Shown one piece after another: positions 1 through 9,394 of a DNA stretch of 50,480 nucleotides. The stretch is from an uncultured beta proteobacterium (GTDB lineage: Bacteria; Pseudomonadota; Gammaproteobacteria; Burkholderiales; Burkholderiaceae): assembly GCA_903995005.1 (NCBI GenBank), contig CAJEZV010000005.1:1-50480 (forward strand), in the 5' to 3' direction. Position 1 is the first letter of the stretch. Each line of letters starts with the position of its first letter. The notes under the pieces are model-generated. The model was not told the origin of the DNA. It made no database searches and saw nothing but the letters and a program-made list of their open reading frames with translations. The translations under genes were made by a program, and so were the position numbers.

Positions 1-492
1 TGGTGCTGTTTTTTCAGCCTTAGCACTTTCAACTTTGATTTTCTTTTGACGCATGTCTTGAATAACTACGCCACGTACTTCTTGTTGCTGAACTAGATTA
101 AGCAAACTCACTGAGCTGAGATACTCAACCATTTTCAGATTCAGATTGCTCCAAAGATCATGAGTCATACAGTGCCCGTGCTGATCTTCATCACTATGGC
201 AGTTACCTTTGCCGCCGCACTGAGTCGCATCTAAGGGCTCATCCACGGCAACAATAATGTCGGCAACACTAATTTCATGAGCCTTACGCGCGAGTGTGTA
301 CCCGCCGCCAGGCCCACGAGTGCTCTCAACAATGTTGAAGCGACGTAATTTACCGAACAATTGCTCTAAATAGGAAAGGGAGATTTTTTGTCTTTGGCTA
401 ATTCCAGCCAAAGTTACAGGGCCATGCGCTTCGCGCAGGGCTAAATCGATCATTGCGGTTACTGCAAAACGGCCTTTAGTTGTAAGTCTCAT
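1..492 (-). CDS. iscR: Iron-sulfur cluster regulator IscR (5' part, cut by window start)
   Basis: IscR is an Rrf2-family winged-helix repressor that carries a [2Fe-2S] cluster and tunes isc/suf expression to the cell's Fe-S supply. Translating the minus strand from the ATG at 492 gives an open frame of 164 codons with no stop before the window edge, starting MRLTTKGRFAV. The helix-turn-helix covers about residues 10-60 and the glycine-rich wing is STRGPGGGY. Cluster ligands are visible as Cys92, Cys98 and Cys108 plus His111; the second-to-third cysteine spacing is a few residues longer than in E. coli IscR, with an acidic/His-rich insert. The remaining isc genes would lie beyond the left edge. 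The gene is cut off, not broken. Confidence 0.93.
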   Translation of the reverse strand, partial: MRLTTKGRFAVTAMIDLALREAHGPVTLAGISQRQKISLSYLEQLFGKLRRFNIVESTRGPGGGYTLARKAHEISVADIIVAVDEPLDATQCGGKGNCHSDEDQHGHCMTHDLWSNLNLKMVEYLSSVSLLNLVQQQEVRGVVIQDMRQKKIKVESAKAEKTAP

Positions 493-527
493 ATGTCACC
501 TTGGTAATGGATTGTTATGGACAGCTC

Positions 528-567
528 ATGGTCGGCAGGGTAATACCCGACCATTCCACTCAACTTT
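528..567 (-). promoter_or_regulatory. Probable IscR operator upstream of iscR
   Basis: On the minus strand the 25 bases at 543-567 align without gaps to the E. coli type 1 IscR site: a GTTGA half and a TCGGGTAT half at the same spacing. Overlapping it, 528-554 is a perfect 8-base inverted repeat (ATGGTCGG / CCGACCAT, 11-base spacer) whose centre contains the palindrome GGGTATTACCC. It lies 36-75 bases before the iscR start codon, where autorepression would be expected. The match is by eye to a remembered consensus; a clear -10/-35 pair was not resolved. Confidence 0.5.
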
Positions 568-644
568 ACCATATTCCCTATCAAATCGCTCGGGAATTAT
601 CCCAAAAAACCTCAAGTTAAGTCAGGAATTAGCTGATGGGGTCT

Positions 645-2799
645 TTAAACCGAATCTCGGGACCTCGCCCCAAAGGCCATTTCTTTGACTTTTGTTAGAC
701 GATCCCGGGTGCTGGCGGCCTTCTCAAACTCCAGATTTTTGGCTTCGGCATTCATTTGCTTCTCTAGACGCTTGATTTCACCAGCTAGGTCTTTCTCACT
801 CATATCCTCATAGCGAGCCCGCTCCTGCTCCACCTGCATCTCCTGGCGCTTCTCTTTGACGTCATAGACGCCATCAATAATGTCCTTAATGCGCTTTTGA
901 ACCCCTTTTGGCTCAATACCATGCAACTTATTAAAGGCAATTTGCTTGGTACGACGTCTTTCCGTCTCCCCCATGGCGCGTTTCATGGAATCAGTCACCC
1001 GATCGGCATACAGAATCGCTTTGCCTCGGACATTTCGAGCTGCCCGTCCAATGGTCTGAATCAAACTGCGTTCAGAACGCAAGAAGCCCTCCTTGTCGGC
1101 ATCCAAAATTGCCACCAAAGAAACTTCTGGAATATCCAAACCTTCGCGCAGTAAGTTGATGCCCACCAAGACATCGAAGACGCCTAAACGAAGATCACGC
1201 AAAATTTCTACGCGCTCTACCGTATCAATATCGGAGTGCACATAACGTACCTTCACGCCATTATCAGAAAGATAGTCTGTTAATTGCTCTGCCATACGCT
1301 TAGTCAGAACTGTCACTAAAACACGCTCGCCCACTTTGACGCGCTCATGAATCTGACTCAGCAAATCATCTACCTGTGAACTTGCGGGCAATACTTCAAT
1401 TTCTGGATCAACTAAACCAGTAGGTCTTGCAACTTGCTCAACTACTTGACCTTGATGAGTATTTTCATAGTCAGCTGGTGTAGCGGAGACAAAAATGGTT
1501 TGTCGCATCTTCGTTTCAAATTCAATAAATTTGAGCGGACGATTATCCATTGCCGAAGGCAGACGGAAACCAAATTCAACTAAGGTATGTTTGCGCGATT
1601 TATCGCCGTTGTACATCGCATTCAGTTGTCCAATTAGGACGTGGCTCTCATCCAAGAACATCAGGGCATCATTGGGTAGGTAATCGACTAAGGTCGGCGG
1701 GGCCTCGCCTGGGGCAGCGCCCGAGAGGTGGCGGGAATAATTCTCAATACCCTTACAGAAACCCAATTCGTTAAGCATCTCTAAATCAAAACGAGTGCGC
1801 TGTTCTAAGCGTTGCGCCTCAACCAGTTTTCCATCTTTAACAAACTCATCTAAACGAGTCCGTAACTCTGTCTTAATAGTTTCAATTGCTTTGAGAACAG
1901 TGTCTCGCGGAGTGACGTAGTGCGAACTTGGGTAAACAGTAAAACGTGGAATCTTTTGGCGAATCTTGCCAGTGAGCGGATCAAAAAATTGCAAGCTCTC
2001 AACCACATCATCAAATAATTCAACACGCACAGCTAATTCATTATGCTCAGCGGGGAATATATCAATCGTATCGCCGCGTACTCGAAATACACCACGCTTG
2101 AAATCGGTTTCATTTCGATCGTATTGCATGGCGATCAGTCGCATCAAAATATCGCGTTGACTCATCTTGTCGCCTGGGCGCAGAGTCATCACCATGCTGT
2201 GATAGTCACCAGGGTTACCGATACCGTAAATTGCAGACACCGTTGCAACGATGATCACATCGCGACGCTCTAATAAACTTTTCGTTGCAGATAAACGCAT
2301 CTGTTCGATATGTTCATTAATCGAGGAGTCTTTTTCGATAAAGAGGTCGCGCTGAGGAACATAGGCTTCAGGCTGGTAATAGTCGTAGTAGCTAACAAAG
2401 TACTCCACGGCATTTTTTTGGGAAAAACTCCCTAAATTCACTGTAAAGCTGAGCAGCCAGAGTCTTATTTGGAGCAAAAATAATAGCCGGACGACCAGTT
2501 CTGGCAATCACATTGGCCATGGTGAAAGTTTTTCCAGACCCCGTGACCCCTAAGAGGGTTTGAAAGGTCAATCCGTCCTCAATACCCTCTACCAAGGCCT
2601 CAATCGCCTGTGGCTGGTCTCCAGCAGGGGCAAATGGCTGATAAAGCTGGTAGGGAGAGCCGGGGAAACTGACAAATTTAGCCGGATCTAGGTCGTGACC
2701 CACCTCGCCCAATGGGTCGGCAACAGGCTTTTTTAGATCTTCTTTAACTGCAGAATTTGTGACAATTTTGGGGGGCTTAGGGGGCATCTCGGCTATCAT
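645..2799 (-). pseudogene. uvrB: UvrB, excinuclease ABC subunit B, with a one-base frameshift
   Basis: UvrB is the damage-verifying helicase-like subunit of nucleotide excision repair. Reading down from 2799, the first 130 or so residues are normal: Walker A GVTGSGKT, then the [14 protein letters not shown] region up to EFFP. At 2413-2419 a run of seven T (seven A in the gene) shifts the frame and leads to a stop near 2392. Removing one A restores [22 protein letters not shown] and the rest of the protein, including the beta-hairpin, the C-terminal helicase motifs (QTIGRAARN) and the UVR domain, to a normal end at 645. Only this one lesion was seen. It may be a homopolymer sequencing error, a recent pseudogene or a slippage site. 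The start could also be the ATG at 2787. Confidence 0.9.
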
Positions 2800-2958
2800 T
2801 TCATCTGTGAGTTTTCTTCACAGCGAATTTTGTACAAACAATGATTTTGCCGTTTTTATTTAGAAATAGTTGATTCTGGCCCCCAAAACCGACAATTAAG
2901 CTCAATTTAACGTTATTAAATAGTAAAAATATCCCTAAACCACCTTTTCCGACCTCAA

Positions 2959-4158
2959 ATGACCCTGTTTGCCTCAGTCCAGCTAGCCCCTAAAGATCCT
3001 ATTTTTGGCCTCACAGAAGCCTACGTTGCAGACCAACGTCCTGACAAAGTAAACCTCGGTGTTGGTGTGTATTACACAGATGAAGGCAAGGTGCCTTTAC
3101 TGAAGGCAGTGATTAAAGCTGAAGAGGCGGTAGTTGCAAAGCAATCACCTCGTAGCTACATCCCAATTGAAGGTCCGAATCCCTATAACAGCGCAGTACA
3201 AAACTTATTGTTTGGAGCAGACTCTGCGCTGATTAAAGATGGTCGTGTTGTAACGGCCGAATGTTTGGGCGGTACGGGCGCATTGCGCGTTGGTGCTGAC
3301 TTCATTAAACGCCTCAACTTAAATGCACCTTGCGCCATTAGTAATCCAACCTGGGAAAACCATCGCGGTATTTTTGAATCTGCTGGTTTTGAGGTGGTCG
3401 AATACACCTACTTCGATGGCAAGACCCGCGGTGTTGATTTTGATGGCATGGTGAAGTCTCTAGAATCTTTTCCAAAGAACACAACTGTTCTTTTGCATGC
3501 TTGCTGTCACAACCCAACTGGCGCAGATATTACTGAAGCCCAGTGGGGTCAAGTCATTGATATCTGCAAGAACAAAAGTTTAATTCCGTTCTTGGATATG
3601 GCCTACCAAGGCTTTGCATCTGGGATTGAGCAGGACGGCATCGCCGTTCGACTTTTTGCTCAGTCTGGAATGTCTTTCTTCGTCTCAAGTTCTTTCTCTA
3701 AATCCTTTTCACTGTATGGTGAGCGTGTAGGTGCTCTGTCGATCGTGACCCAAAGTAAAGATGAATCCACTCGCGTGCTCTCGCAATTAAAGCGCGTCAT
3801 CCGCACTAATTACTCCAACCCTCCAACTCACGGTGCTGCAATTGCTGCTGCCGTTTTGAACTCCCCAGAATTGCGTAAGCTCTGGGAAGATGAGTTGGCA
3901 GAAATGCGTGATCGCATTAAAGCAATGCGTCATGGTCTCGTTGAAAAACTCGCTGCTGCTGGTGTAAAGCAAGACTTTGCTTTTATTGAACAGCAACGTG
4001 GAATGTTTTCTTACTCAGGCCTAACAGCTGAGCAAGTTGAACGCTTACAGAAGGAAGATGGCATTTACGCACTTTCTACTGGACGTATTTGTGTCGCGGC
4101 TCTCAATACCAAAAATATTGATAAAGTAGCCAAAGCAATCACCCGCGTATTGGCCTAA
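2959..4158 (+). CDS. tyrB: Aromatic/aspartate aminotransferase (class I, PLP)
   Basis: A 399-residue PLP-dependent aminotransferase of the AspC/TyrB type, which moves amino groups between aspartate or aromatic amino acids and 2-oxoglutarate in the cytoplasm. The N-terminus (FASVQLAPKDPIFGLTEAY, then KVNLGVGVYY) is characteristic. The cofactor lysine lies in SSFSKSFSLYGERVG and the substrate-binding HNPTG and RGMFSYSG motifs are present. It is divergent from uvrB across 159 bases. No strong ribosome-binding site precedes the ATG, but the N-terminus fits the family. TyrB and AspC cannot be separated from sequence alone; betaproteobacterial copies are usually labelled aromatic aminotransferase. 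Confidence 0.9.
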   Translation: MTLFASVQLAPKDPIFGLTEAYVADQRPDKVNLGVGVYYTDEGKVPLLKAVIKAEEAVVAKQSPRSYIPIEGPNPYNSAVQNLLFGADSALIKDGRVVTAECLGGTGALRVGADFIKRLNLNAPCAISNPTWENHRGIFESAGFEVVEYTYFDGKTRGVDFDGMVKSLESFPKNTTVLLHACCHNPTGADITEAQWGQVIDICKNKSLIPFLDMAYQGFASGIEQDGIAVRLFAQSGMSFFVSSSFSKSFSLYGERVGALSIVTQSKDESTRVLSQLKRVIRTNYSNPPTHGAAIAAAVLNSPELRKLWEDELAEMRDRIKAMRHGLVEKLAAAGVKQDFAFIEQQRGMFSYSGLTAEQVERLQKEDGIYALSTGRICVAALNTKNIDKVAKAITRVLA

Positions 4159-4198
4159 AAAGCACAATATGCGGCTATAAAGAATTACAGGAGGTAAT

Positions 4199-5491
4199 AT
4201 GCTGTATCAGTTACACGAGTTCCAAAAAGCCTTACTTCAACCCATGAGCTCATGGGCACGCGCTGCATCTGAGGCTTTTATCAATGCCTCCAATCCAGCA
4301 TCTAAGGTTCCAGGATCTGAGCGTTTAGCTGCCAGCTATGAACTTCTTTACCGCTTAGGTAAAGACTATAAAAAACCAGAATTTGGTATTCGCGCTGTTA
4401 AAGCACATGGTCAGGAAGTAGCGATCCATGAAAGAACTATCGTTGCAAAACCTTTTTGCAACCTGGTTCGCTTCAAGCGCTTTTCTGATGACGTAGAAAC
4501 CATCAAACACCTCAAAGACGATCCGGTGGTGCTAGTAGTTGCCCCCATGTCTGGGCACCATGCCACTCTGTTACGCGATACAGTGCGCACTCTTTTGCAA
4601 GATCATAAGGTTTACATTACCGATTGGATTGATGCACGCAATGTTCCTGTTGAAGATGGCGAATTTGGTCTTGACGACTACGTTCACTACATTCAAGAAT
4701 TTATCCGCGTCATTGGCGCTCAAGATTTGCACGTTATTTCTGTTTGCCAGCCAACCGTCCCAACCTTGGGCGCCATTTCCTTGATGGCGAGTGCTGGTGA
4801 AGCAACCCCAGCCTCCATGATCATGATGGGTGGTCCAATTGATGCGCGCAAATCACCTACTGCTGTGAATAACTTAGCAGAGCAAAAATCGCACGAATGG
4901 TTTGAGAGTCATGTGATTTACAAAGTGCCGCCAACCTACCCTGGCGCTGGTCGTCGTGTTTATCCAGGCTTCTTGCAGCACACTGGTTTTATTGCTATGA
5001 ACCCACAAAATCATCTGCAATCACATTGGGACTACTTCCAAAACCTCGTGCGTGGTGACGAGCAAGATACTGATGCACACATCCGTTTCTATGATGAATA
5101 CAACGCAGTTCTAGATCTAGATGCGAAGTTTTACCTCGACACCATTAAGACTGTTTTCCAAGACTATGCTTTGCCGAATGGTACCTGGCAAGTGGCTGGC
5201 GATCTTGTTAAACCCCATGACATTAAACACACCGCCCTACTAACCGTAGAGGGTGAGCTTGATGATATTTCTGGAAGTGGTCAAACCCGTTCGGCTCACG
5301 GCTTGTGTACCAGTATCCCGAAAGAACATAAAGATCACTACGAAGTTGCTGGCGCAGGGCACTATGGCATCTTTGCCGGTCGTCGTTGGCGCGATAAGGT
5401 TTATCCAAAGATCAAAAACTTTATCCGCGATCACCAAGGTGTACACAAAAAAAGTAAGGCGAGACCTCCTAAACTAGAAGGCTCTAACTAG
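4199..5491 (+). CDS. phaZ: Intracellular polyhydroxybutyrate depolymerase
   Basis: A 430-residue alpha/beta hydrolase that degrades native intracellular PHB granules to mobilise stored carbon. The nucleophile elbow reads SVCQPT with Cys183 in place of the usual serine, the same residue number as the catalytic cysteine known for the Ralstonia (Cupriavidus) enzyme PhaZ1. A downstream acid (GELDDISG) and histidine (GAGHYGIF) complete the triad. An excellent ribosome-binding site, AGGAGG, sits 4 bases before the ATG. No signal peptide is seen, which fits a cytoplasmic enzyme. It lies 40 bases after tyrB and may share its transcript; a strong terminator follows directly. No phaC, phaA/B or phasin gene is in the window. 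Confidence 0.93.
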   Translation: MLYQLHEFQKALLQPMSSWARAASEAFINASNPASKVPGSERLAASYELLYRLGKDYKKPEFGIRAVKAHGQEVAIHERTIVAKPFCNLVRFKRFSDDVETIKHLKDDPVVLVVAPMSGHHATLLRDTVRTLLQDHKVYITDWIDARNVPVEDGEFGLDDYVHYIQEFIRVIGAQDLHVISVCQPTVPTLGAISLMASAGEATPASMIMMGGPIDARKSPTAVNNLAEQKSHEWFESHVIYKVPPTYPGAGRRVYPGFLQHTGFIAMNPQNHLQSHWDYFQNLVRGDEQDTDAHIRFYDEYNAVLDLDAKFYLDTIKTVFQDYALPNGTWQVAGDLVKPHDIKHTALLTVEGELDDISGSGQTRSAHGLCTSIPKEHKDHYEVAGAGHYGIFAGRRWRDKVYPKIKNFIRDHQGVHKKSKARPPKLEGSN

Positions 5492-5501
5492 GCATCAATG
5501 G

Positions 5502-5528
5502 GTGGGGGCTGAGGCCCCCACTTTTTTT
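5502..5528 (+). terminator. Rho-independent terminator after phaZ
   Basis: A perfect 8-base GC-rich stem (GTGGGGGC / GCCCCCAC, loop TGAG) is followed by seven T. It ends 15 bases before the next start codon, so the rnfB-like gene must either start from its own promoter inside phaZ or live on read-through. Confidence 0.9.
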
Positions 5529-5543
5529 AGCCAATATCCAGCC

Positions 5544-6236
5544 ATGAAAATCATACAGGCGAATGAACTCTCTAATCGCTTGGAGGATGCCCTACCTCAA
5601 ACCCAATGTACTAAATGCGGTTATCCAGATTGTCGAGGTTATGCTGAAGCAATGGCCAGTGGCGAGGCCTTGCCTAATCGCTGCCCACCAGGAGGTATTG
5701 AGGGTATTAAACGGCTTAGTAAAATTCTGGTGCCAATTTACCCACAAGATGCATTTGATTTACACCCCACACTTGATCCTGAGTGTGGAGTTGAACGCCC
5801 CAGACCAGTAGCTTTCATTGACCCACAAAAATGTATTGGCTGCACGCTTTGTATTCAGGCATGTCCGGTCGATGCCATTGTGGGCGCATCAAAACAAATG
5901 CATGTTGTTTTAACTGAGTGGTGTACGGGTTGTGATCTTTGCATCCCTCCCTGCCCCGTTGATTGCATCAGCATGATTGATGTCACAGATAATAAAACCG
6001 GTTGGAATGCCTGGTCACAAGATCTAGCCGATATCTCACGTCAGCGCTATCATGACCGAAAGCAACGCCTCGATAGAGAGCAAAAAGATAATGACGAACG
6101 CTTGGCAAAAAAAGCTGCAGCTAAGTTAGTTGCAGTGAATGCCGATAAGCCGACATTAGATGAGCAGTTAAAAGAACAAGAGCGTAAGCGCACTATCATT
6201 GCTGCGGCAATCGCACGTGCTCAGCAAAAGAAATGA
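5544..6236 (+). CDS. RnfB-like ferredoxin protein
   Basis: A 230-residue iron-sulfur protein related to RnfB/RsxB, the ferredoxin-like subunit of a membrane electron-transfer complex. It carries a 4Fe-4S domain with Cys22, 25, 30 and 47 (CTKCGYPDC...CPPGG), then two [4Fe-4S] ferredoxin motifs (Cys97/100/103/107 and Cys127/130/133/137), followed by a charged, Lys/Glu-rich tail from about residue 165. The N-terminal membrane helix of true RnfB is absent, so it is probably soluble. It overlaps nth by 4 bases; as endonuclease III is itself a [4Fe-4S] enzyme, a role in electron supply or cluster function is an inference. No other rnf genes are present here. The start MKIIQANELS was chosen because it begins the conserved domain and lies clear of the terminator. 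Confidence 0.85.
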   Translation: MKIIQANELSNRLEDALPQTQCTKCGYPDCRGYAEAMASGEALPNRCPPGGIEGIKRLSKILVPIYPQDAFDLHPTLDPECGVERPRPVAFIDPQKCIGCTLCIQACPVDAIVGASKQMHVVLTEWCTGCDLCIPPCPVDCISMIDVTDNKTGWNAWSQDLADISRQRYHDRKQRLDREQKDNDERLAKKAAAKLVAVNADKPTLDEQLKEQERKRTIIAAAIARAQQKK

Positions 6237-6892
6237 TGAACCCCGAAAAAAGGCGCGCATTCTTTGAGCAACTCAAAGCGAACAATCCTAAACCGACCAC
6301 AGAACTTGAGTACAACTCACCATTTGAGTTACTGATCGCAGTATTACTATCCGCCCAAGCAACTGACGTATCAGTCAATAAGGGTATCCGTCAGTTATTT
6401 AAGATTGCCAACACTCCTCAAGCCCTATTAGATCTGGGTGAAGAAGGGGTAAAGCCATATATTCAGCACATTGGTTTATTTAATTCTAAGGGCAGACATA
6501 TACAAGAGACTTGCCGCCTCTTACTTGAAAAACATCACGGCGAAGTTCCACAAACCCGCGAAGAATTAGAAGCTCTACCGGGTGTTGGTAGAAAAACTGC
6601 CAATGTCATTCTAAATACTGCATTTGGACAGCCTACGATTGCCGTTGATACGCACATCTTTAGAGTCTCGAATCGTACCGGTTTAGCCCCTGGCAAAGAT
6701 GTTGTAAAAGTTGAGGAGCAGCTATTGAAGCGTGTTCCCAAAGAATTTCTACTAGATGCTCATCATTGGCTTATTTTGCACGGTAGATATACTTGTAAAG
6801 CCCGGAACCCAGATTGCGCTCAATGCATTGTTGAGCCTTTATGCGGCTTTAAACAAAAAACAGGAAAAGGGAAAGTACGTGGCGATATTTAA
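6233..6892 (+). CDS. nth: Endonuclease III (DNA glycosylase/AP lyase)
   Basis: A 219-residue base-excision-repair enzyme that removes oxidised pyrimidines and nicks abasic sites. The helix-hairpin-helix with the catalytic lysine is LPGVGRKTANVIL (Lys121), the catalytic aspartate is Asp139 (VDTHIFR), and the [4Fe-4S] loop is Cys188-Cys195-Cys198-Cys204. The start codon overlaps the upstream stop as ATGA, and a second in-frame ATG follows at 6236; either could be used. Length is normal for the family. Confidence 0.96.
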   Translation: MMNPEKRRAFFEQLKANNPKPTTELEYNSPFELLIAVLLSAQATDVSVNKGIRQLFKIANTPQALLDLGEEGVKPYIQHIGLFNSKGRHIQETCRLLLEKHHGEVPQTREELEALPGVGRKTANVILNTAFGQPTIAVDTHIFRVSNRTGLAPGKDVVKVEEQLLKRVPKEFLLDAHHWLILHGRYTCKARNPDCAQCIVEPLCGFKQKTGKGKVRGDI

Positions 6893-7310
6893 TCCAACTC
6901 GAGAAGAAGTGCGTCGCTTTTTCTGCGATGTCTGGAAAAAGAAAACTGCGGGCCAGATTTTGGATCCAATGGAAACGCTTGCTAGCGATTGGATGGTGGA
7001 GCACCCCGAATACCACGCATTACTTGCGGATCCTGAAGGTGCAGTAGCCCAAGACTACACGCCTGAGCGCGGCGAGACGAACCCCTTCCTTCATCTCTCA
7101 ATGCATCTATCGATTAGCGAGCAGATATCAATCGATCAGCCACCTGGCATTAAAGATGTGGCAGAAAAACTGGCCCAGAAAATGGGTTCAGAGCATGAAG
7201 CTCAGCACCTCATGATGGAATGCTTAGGGCAGCTGATGTGGGAAGCTCAACGCGAAGGTGGACAGCTTAGCCCTGATAAATACCTCGAGGCATTAAAAAG
7301 GCTCGTTTAA
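6879..7310 (+). CDS. DUF1841 family protein
   Basis: A 143-residue conserved protein of unknown function, recognised by its start AIFNPTREEVRRFF and by LHLSMHLSISEQ. It begins with GTG at 6879, preceded by AAGGG at good spacing, and overlaps the end of nth by 14 bases, so it is translationally coupled to it. The histidine-rich middle and the C-terminal AQHLMMECLGQLMWEAQREG segment look helical; no membrane segment or signal peptide is seen. An earlier in-frame ATG within nth was rejected because the family begins near the GTG. Its stop overlaps the convergent HIT gene by 4 bases. No function is assigned. Confidence 0.85.
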   Translation: MAIFNPTREEVRRFFCDVWKKKTAGQILDPMETLASDWMVEHPEYHALLADPEGAVAQDYTPERGETNPFLHLSMHLSISEQISIDQPPGIKDVAEKLAQKMGSEHEAQHLMMECLGQLMWEAQREGGQLSPDKYLEALKRLV

Positions 7311-7747
7311 ATCAGGGATGCGATTTCTGCCTTGATTGCATCTGGCAATTGAGATGCTTTTCTTGTGCGCTCTAGCAATACAGTAGCTGGAGTTTCCTGC
7401 ACCCGCTTAGACCAGGCTGATCCTGGAAAGAAAGCATCATCCTTAAATCTAGGAACAATATGCCAATGAATATGCGGAACCATATTGCCTAAGGCAGCAA
7501 TATTGACTTTATCTGGATGCATTACATGGCGTACCGCCTCTTCTACAGCAAAGACTAGCGTCATGAGATGCTCGCGCTCACCGTAAGTCAGATCGGTCAT
7601 TTCAGGTACGTGTCGATTCCAGATCACCCTACAAAAACCAGGCAAGTCAGAATCATTGACGAGAATGACGCGGCAGTCATCTCCGCGCCAAATTAACTGA
7701 CCCTCTTCGGGATCTAGGTCTTCTTTACAAAGTATGCAATTTGCCAT
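7307..7747 (-). CDS. HIT family hydrolase
   Basis: A 146-residue histidine-triad protein. The triad is HIHWHIVPR with His92, His94 and His96, and the N-terminus carries a CILC pair that may bind zinc with Cys25/His residues nearby. HIT proteins hydrolyse nucleotide phosphoramidates or dinucleoside polyphosphates; the substrate cannot be named from sequence. It lies downstream of aceA on the same strand but is separated by a terminator-like hairpin, so it probably has its own promoter. Confidence 0.85.
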   Translation of the reverse strand: MANCILCKEDLDPEEGQLIWRGDDCRVILVNDSDLPGFCRVIWNRHVPEMTDLTYGEREHLMTLVFAVEEAVRHVMHPDKVNIAALGNMVPHIHWHIVPRFKDDAFFPGSAWSKRVQETPATVLLERTRKASQLPDAIKAEIASLI

Positions 7748-7763
7748 GGGGAGAATGTATACG

Positions 7764-7806
7764 AAAACGGCATCTAAGTCACCCTTGTGGGGTAATTTAG
7801 ATGCCG
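7764..7806 (-). terminator. Long-stem hairpin after aceA, probable terminator
   Basis: Ten-base perfect arms (CGGCATCTAA / TTAGATGCCG, 7768-7806) enclose a 19-base loop that can itself pair (CACCC with GGGGT). On the minus strand four T follow directly, so it would end the aceA transcript. The T tract is short, hence moderate confidence. Confidence 0.6.
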
Positions 7807-7851
7807 CGGCAGTAATGAGTGCTACTGCTACTACAAACTACTTAGGGATTC

Positions 7852-9150
7852 TTAGTGGAACTGCTCTTCTTCAGTAGAACCAGTCAATGCTGTTACAGAA
7901 GACTTGCCACCTTGAATTACGGTAGTCACATCATCAAAGTAACCTGTACCAACTTCCTGTTGATGTGAAACGAATGTATAGCCACGATCACGAGCAGCAA
8001 ATTCTGGCTCTTGAACTTTTTCAATATATGCAGTCATACCGCGCTGCATATAGTCTTGAGCCAAGTCGAACATGTTGTACCACATAGAGTGGATGCCAGC
8101 CAATGTGATGAATTGATACTTGTAACCCATTGCACCTAATTCACGTTGGAACTTCGCAATGGTTGCATCATCCAAGTTCTTCTTCCAGTTGAAAGATGGT
8201 GAGCAGTTATAGGCCAACATCTTGCCCGGGAACTTCGCACGAATTGCTTCAGCAAATTTACGAGCAAACTCGAGATCAGGCGTACCTGTTTCGCACCAAA
8301 CCATATCAGCGTAAGCGGCATATGCTAAACCACGTGAGATTGCTTGATCCAAGCCCTTGCGTGTTTTGTAGAAGCCTTCTGCTGTCCGCTCGCCTGTCAA
8401 GAATGGCTTGTCATTCGCATCATAATCAGATGTCAACAAGTCGGCAGCCTCAGCGTCAGTGCGAGCCAAGATGATGGTTGGAACACCCATGACATCAGCA
8501 GCTAAACGCGCGGAAATCAATTTTTGTACAGATTCAGTAGTTGGCAACAATACCTTGCCACCCAAGTGACCACATTTCTTTACTGAAGATAACTGATCTT
8601 CGAAGTGAACACCGGCAGCACCTTGCTTGATCAATGCTTTGCTTAATTCGAATGCGTTCAATACACCACCGAAACCCGCTTCAGCATCAGCAACAATTGG
8701 AGCAAAATACTCGATGTAACCTGCATCACCTTTATTAATACCCTTAGCAGTCTGAATTTCGTCAGCGCGCTGGAATGAGTTATTGATACGCTCAACCATC
8801 TTAGGCACTGAATCTACTGGATATAAAGATTGGTCTGGATACATTGCAGCATAGGAGTTACCGTCTGCAGCTACTTGCCAACCAGATAAGTAAATTGCCT
8901 GTACGCCAGCCTTCACTTGTTGCATTGCCTGACCACCAGTCAAAGCGCCTAAACAGTTTACGTAAGCTTCGTTGTTTACCAACTCCCATAGACGCTCTGC
9001 GCCATGTTTAGCAAGAGTGTGCTCAATCTTCAAAGAGCCACGCAGACGAACAACGTCTTCCGCTGTGTAGCCACGGGTAATACCTTTCCAACGTGGGTTG
9101 GTATCCCAATCCTTTTGAATTGCTGCGATTTCTGCTTTGCGATCTGCCAT
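7852..9150 (-). CDS. aceA: Isocitrate lyase
   Basis: A 432-residue enzyme of the glyoxylate shunt that splits isocitrate into glyoxylate and succinate, allowing growth on acetate or fatty acids. The signature KKCGH with the catalytic cysteine is at 191-195, and the metal- and substrate-binding segments ([20 protein letters not shown]) are intact. No malate synthase or isocitrate dehydrogenase kinase gene is nearby. The upstream region (9151-9429) is AT-rich and holds repeated CACTGC/GCAGTG hexamers and a long palindrome that may be regulatory. Confidence 0.97.
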   Translation of the reverse strand: MADRKAEIAAIQKDWDTNPRWKGITRGYTAEDVVRLRGSLKIEHTLAKHGAERLWELVNNEAYVNCLGALTGGQAMQQVKAGVQAIYLSGWQVAADGNSYAAMYPDQSLYPVDSVPKMVERINNSFQRADEIQTAKGINKGDAGYIEYFAPIVADAEAGFGGVLNAFELSKALIKQGAAGVHFEDQLSSVKKCGHLGGKVLLPTTESVQKLISARLAADVMGVPTIILARTDAEAADLLTSDYDANDKPFLTGERTAEGFYKTRKGLDQAISRGLAYAAYADMVWCETGTPDLEFARKFAEAIRAKFPGKMLAYNCSPSFNWKKNLDDATIAKFQRELGAMGYKYQFITLAGIHSMWYNMFDLAQDYMQRGMTAYIEKVQEPEFAARDRGYTFVSHQQEVGTGYFDDVTTVIQGGKSSVTALTGSTEEEQFH

Positions 9151-9341
9151 GTTTTTCTCCCTAAGTTAAACAAGTACTTCAAATTTTTGGACCTTGAAGA
9201 CCTCTTCAAGTCTTATGTCTTATATAAGAGTTTAGACACTTAGGAAAAGCAAGTAAGTAATATTTGAGAAATGTATAAAAATATTTAAACATTAAAAAAC
9301 AATAACTTATATTAATATTTTTACAATATGAAATTATTCTT

Positions 9342-9394
9342 CACTGCTTGGAATGAATTAAGCTACTGGATATTGCAGTGCATTTTACGCAGTG
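9342..9394. promoter_or_regulatory. Three CACTGC/GCAGTG hexamers between MFS gene and aceA
   Basis: The gap 9151-9429 has no gene. Its left two-thirds (aceA leader) is very AT-rich with no clear feature. Further upstream of aceA, one CACTGC (9342-9347) and two GCAGTG copies (9375-9380 and 9389-9394, 14 bases apart) form both an inverted and a direct repeat. This is the kind of spacing used by transcription-factor operators, and aceA is commonly carbon-regulated, but the binding protein is unknown. Confidence 0.3.

Noticed and set aside
2805..2823. CTGTGA / TCACAG inverted repeat just before uvrB, at first taken for an SOS box
   Set aside because: The spacing is CTG-N13-CAG, three bases too long for LexA, and it lies in the leader next to the start codon. 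It may be a minor hairpin; no support for a regulator.
6756..6878. 41-residue N-terminal extension of the DUF1841 protein inside nth
   Set aside because: The conserved domain starts right at the GTG at 6879, which has a ribosome-binding site; the extension is an out-of-frame reading of nth.
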